Source: an uncultured Christensenellaceae bacterium (lineage in GTDB: Bacteria > Bacillota > Clostridia > Christensenellales > UBA3700). Taken from it: a DNA stretch of 64,000 bases. The notes under the pieces were generated by a model, which was not told where the DNA came from, did not search any database, and saw nothing but the letters and a program-made list of their open reading frames with translations. The position numbers were made by a program, and so were the translations under genes. Of this stretch, positions 61,741-64,000 are shown piece by piece. The stretch lies in NCBI GenBank assembly GCA_944381325.1, contig CALWKS010000002.1, positions 310,001-374,000 on the forward strand. The letters are read 5' to 3'. Position 1 is the stretch's first letter. Every line of letters begins with the position of its first letter.

Positions 61741-62856
61741 TTATCTGCTGAAGCCGCCGCGAAGAGGCAATATCATATACAAATACCCGTCTCCTTCCAC
61801 AGGTGATATCGTACTGGGTGAAGTGGGGTTGGTAAGACTGAGTTTAATAAACTGATCGTCTATCACCTTCATGCAGTCGAGCATATATTTTGAGTTGAAG
61901 AGAATTGTCATATCCTTGCCGGTGGAGAATACCGAGATGACTTCTTTGACGTCGCCAAGTTCACTGTTGGAAGATATGGTCATTTTTCCGCCTTCTTTGA
62001 TTTCTATCTTTATCATATTTGACTTTTCGAAGCGGCTCATTACATAAGATCTTTCAAGGCTGTTTTCAAGCATTGCCTTATCTATGGTGATGACTGTTTC
62101 AAAGCTAGCGGGAATGCTGGACTCATAACGGGTAAATACGCCTGTCATAAGGTTGCTTATTATCTTGGTATGCTTCATATCGACCATGATCTTCTTGGGG
62201 CAGAAGTTAAGGCTTACGACCTCTTCGTCCTCTTCGAGAAGCTTATAAATTTCGCTGAGGTTTTTAGCGGGGATAATAGCGGTGGTGTCAGGATATTCCA
62301 TTACAAGATCTTTGACCGTAACGGCAAGGCGGAAGCCGTCAAGAGCTACGCACTTGATCTTGCTGCCTTTGATTTCAAGGAAGCAGCCTTTGAGTACGGG
62401 TCTTACGTCGTCGGTTGCAGCGCAGAAAATAGTCTTGCCTATCATATCCTTTACGTCTTTCTGAAGCATATCTACAGAAATCTCGTAATCGAACTGCTGT
62501 ATAGGCGGGTAGTCCTTAAGTTTCATAGCCTTAAGGGTGGTCTCGCTGTCCATATATTTTATAGTGAAGTTCTGATCGTCCATGTAAGAGAGTTCAACGT
62601 CTTCGTCTGACGGAAGTTTTCTTACCAGTTCTCCGAAGAGCTTACCGGGAACGAGAGCTTCGCCTTCCATCTTTACTTCAGCGGCGATTGTCTTCTGAAT
62701 CGCAAACTCAGTATCGGTAGCGGTGAGGGTAAGGGAATTGCCCTCTGCGGTAAGTTTAATACCCTCGAGAATGGGCATGGTTTTCTTTACGGGAAGAGCC
62801 TTCATAACTCTTGACAATGCGTCAGACAACAAATTTCCTTTACATCTTAATTTCAT
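61741..62856 (-). CDS. dnaN: DNA polymerase III beta sliding clamp
   Basis: The 371-residue protein has three clamp domains, beginning MKLRCKGNLLSDALSRVMKAL and ending with the family tail YLYMILPLRGG. It forms the dimeric ring that tethers the replicase to DNA. It lies downstream of dnaA on the same strand, the normal order. No recF, yaaA or gyrB follows in this window; the next gene is a decayed lipoprotein on the other strand. Confidence 0.96.
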   Translation of the reverse strand: MKLRCKGNLLSDALSRVMKALPVKKTMPILEGIKLTAEGNSLTLTATDTEFAIQKTIAAEVKMEGEALVPGKLFGELVRKLPSDEDVELSYMDDQNFTIKYMDSETTLKAMKLKDYPPIQQFDYEISVDMLQKDVKDMIGKTIFCAATDDVRPVLKGCFLEIKGSKIKCVALDGFRLAVTVKDLVMEYPDTTAIIPAKNLSEIYKLLEEDEEVVSLNFCPKKIMVDMKHTKIISNLMTGVFTRYESSIPASFETVITIDKAMLENSLERSYVMSRFEKSNMIKIEIKEGGKMTISSNSELGDVKEVISVFSTGKDMTILFNSKYMLDCMKVIDDQFIKLSLTNPTSPSTISPVEGDGYLYMILPLRGGFSR

Positions 62857-62912
62857 ATTTCCTCCGCGCCCTTTATACCACAGGGCTAATTATTACATAT
62901 TTAATTTTATAA

Positions 62913-63061
62913 AGTGGATAATAAAAATCTTAATAAGGGGTGTGGATATGTGGATAACATTTTTATAACCCGTTTTATCCGCACGTACGTTGATTTTTTT
63001 ATCCTGACAACTCAGTGAAAACTATGTGTATAAACTCAGAAAGTTTTCCACACTTTCCACA
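62913..63061. other. DnaA-box group between dnaA and dnaN
   Basis: TTATNCACA matches are at 62949-62957 (perfect, minus) and 63025-63033 (TTATACACA, minus). One-mismatch boxes are at 62913-62921, 62941-62949 and 62975-62983, and TTTTCCACA at 63044-63052, CTTTCCACA at 63053-63061. In several Firmicutes this intergenic region is part of a bipartite origin or controls dnaN, so a role in initiation is possible. Confidence 0.65.
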
Positions 63062-63069
63062 AAAGCCGT

Positions 63070-64000
63070 TTATTTCTTCTGGATCATCGCTCTTATATCG
63101 TTTACCTGGGCCTGGATCATAGGGTCAGTTTTGCAAAGAGAAGTTATCTTGTCGCGTGCGTACATGATAGTAGTATGATCTCTTCCGCCGAAGTAATCTC
63201 CTATGCTCGTGAGGGGAATGCCCAGCATATCGTTTATAAGATAAATTGCGATCTGTCTTGCGTTTACGATATTTTTCAGTTTCTTTTTGCCGACTATGTC
63301 TGCACGTTTGATGTTGAAATATGTGCAGGTTGCGTCGACGATGTTATCGATAGATATTACGTGATTGGTAACGTCAATAAAATCTTTCAGCGCTTCTTTT
63401 GCCGTGTCGATGTCGCAGACGTCCTTTTTCATAAGAGAGCAGTAGAACATGACTTTTGACAAAGCGCCTTCGAGTTCTCTTACGTTGGAATTTATAAGTT
63501 CTGCGATAAAGAATATCACGTCGTTGCTCACTCTGAATTTTTTGATCTCCGCTTTTTTGCGCAGAATTGCAACTCTGGTTTCTACAGACGGATTGGTGAT
63601 GTCTACGGTGAGACCGCACTGGAATCTCGACTGAAGTCTTTCTTCTATGAAAGTGAGTTCTCTAGGATGACGGTCGCTTGACAATACTATCTGCTTCTTA
63701 TTCTGATAAAGGTCGTTGAAGGTATGGAAAAGCGCTTCCTGCGAGCTCATTTTATTGGCGAGGAACTGAATATCGTCAATCATCAGCACGTCGCAGTTGC
63801 GGTATTTTTCTCTGAAACTCTTATTGAGCTTGTTGTCCTTCGATTTCATAAGAGAATCTATGAATTCGTTGACGAACTGCTCAGTCGTAACGTAGAGAAT
63901 TTTCTTTTTTCTGTCGGCAGAAATGATATAATTGCCGATAGCGTGCATTATGTGGGTCTTTCCGAGACCGACGCCGCCGTAAATGAAAAGGGGATTGTAA
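63070..64000 (-). CDS. dnaA: Chromosomal replication initiator DnaA (partial)
   Basis: The frame runs off the window end, so the N-terminus is missing. The visible 310 residues cover the AAA+ domain from FIYGGVGLGKTH (Walker A) through VLMIDDIQFL (Walker B) and the DNA-binding domain IV with the signature FGGRDHTTIMYARDKI. DnaA opens oriC by binding TTATCCACA boxes. The stop is at 63070. A group of such boxes lies between it and dnaN. Confidence 0.97.
   Translation of the reverse strand, partial: YNPLFIYGGVGLGKTHIMHAIGNYIISADRKKKILYVTTEQFVNEFIDSLMKSKDNKLNKSFREKYRNCDVLMIDDIQFLANKMSSQEALFHTFNDLYQNKKQIVLSSDRHPRELTFIEERLQSRFQCGLTVDITNPSVETRVAILRKKAEIKKFRVSNDVIFFIAELINSNVRELEGALSKVMFYCSLMKKDVCDIDTAKEALKDFIDVTNHVISIDNIVDATCTYFNIKRADIVGKKKLKNIVNARQIAIYLINDMLGIPLTSIGDYFGGRDHTTIMYARDKITSLCKTDPMIQAQVNDIRAMIQKK

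Overview
The window looks like one end of the origin-proximal part of a chromosome from an uncultured, probably gut-living, anaerobic clostridial Firmicute. I infer this from the rpmH-rnpA-yidD-yidC-jag / mnmE / mnmG / rsmG / parB block, the dnaN-dnaA pair at the right edge, a YabP/YabQ-like sporulation pair, many lipobox glycosidases, strong AGGAGG ribosome sites and TTGACA/TATAAT promoters. Base composition is moderate in genes and very AT-rich between 38.3 and 46.7 kb. A clostridial lineage of the Christensenellales type is a guess, not a result.

Layout. 0-3 kb: the tail of an AraC-type regulator, three tRNA genes (Leu-CAG, Pro-GGG, Gly-CCC) with curious partial copies of tRNA ends and terminators, and a DUF815 ATPase. 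3-21.9 kb: a housekeeping and accessory mix: GH26 lipoprotein, GNAT, two membrane-bound XRE regulators, birA, a manganese riboswitch with mntP, an MFS carrier, a GH2 glycosidase, apgM with a large surface protein, a PepV-like dipeptidase, gltX-trmL, a 25-residue small ORF and a SIS-domain protein. 21.9-28.0 kb: a leftward polysaccharide operon (NahK-like sugar kinase, galE, O-antigen-ligase-like protein, CapD-like dehydratase). 28.4-38.3 kb: a DUF6512 protein, KtrA/KtrB potassium uptake, a GH18 lipoprotein, a MATE carrier, small membrane proteins, a TetR regulator and the yabPQ-like pair under a sigma-E-like promoter.

38.3-46.7 kb is nearly gene-free; only a TrmH-family methyltransferase (40.1-41.0 kb) lies in it. 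It holds a degenerate tandem array with a period of 78-81 bp and a conserved 14-bp core (38.6-39.2 kb), three near-consensus parS sites (42.29, 43.37, 45.38 kb) and a cluster of DnaA boxes (44.45-45.57 kb, three perfect TTATCCACA). I propose that this is the replication origin and centromere-like region. A second DnaA-box group lies between dnaN and dnaA (62.9-63.06 kb), 17 kb away.

46.7-64 kb: an ABC ATPase-permease fusion broken by a 2-bp loss in a GC run, then the rpmH to jag operon, a MORN-repeat protein, mnmE (inverted), mnmG-rsmG, a double-TIR protein on the opposite strand, a ParB without an adjacent ParA, a metallophosphoesterase, a decayed leucine-rich-repeat lipoprotein, and dnaN and dnaA (truncated by the window end), both leftward. 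ParB carries the residues expected for parS rather than Noc sites, which agrees with the parS-like sites in the desert. The standout items are the periodic array, the origin-like desert, the split of dnaA from the rpmH-side origin, and the double-TIR gene inserted beside parB.
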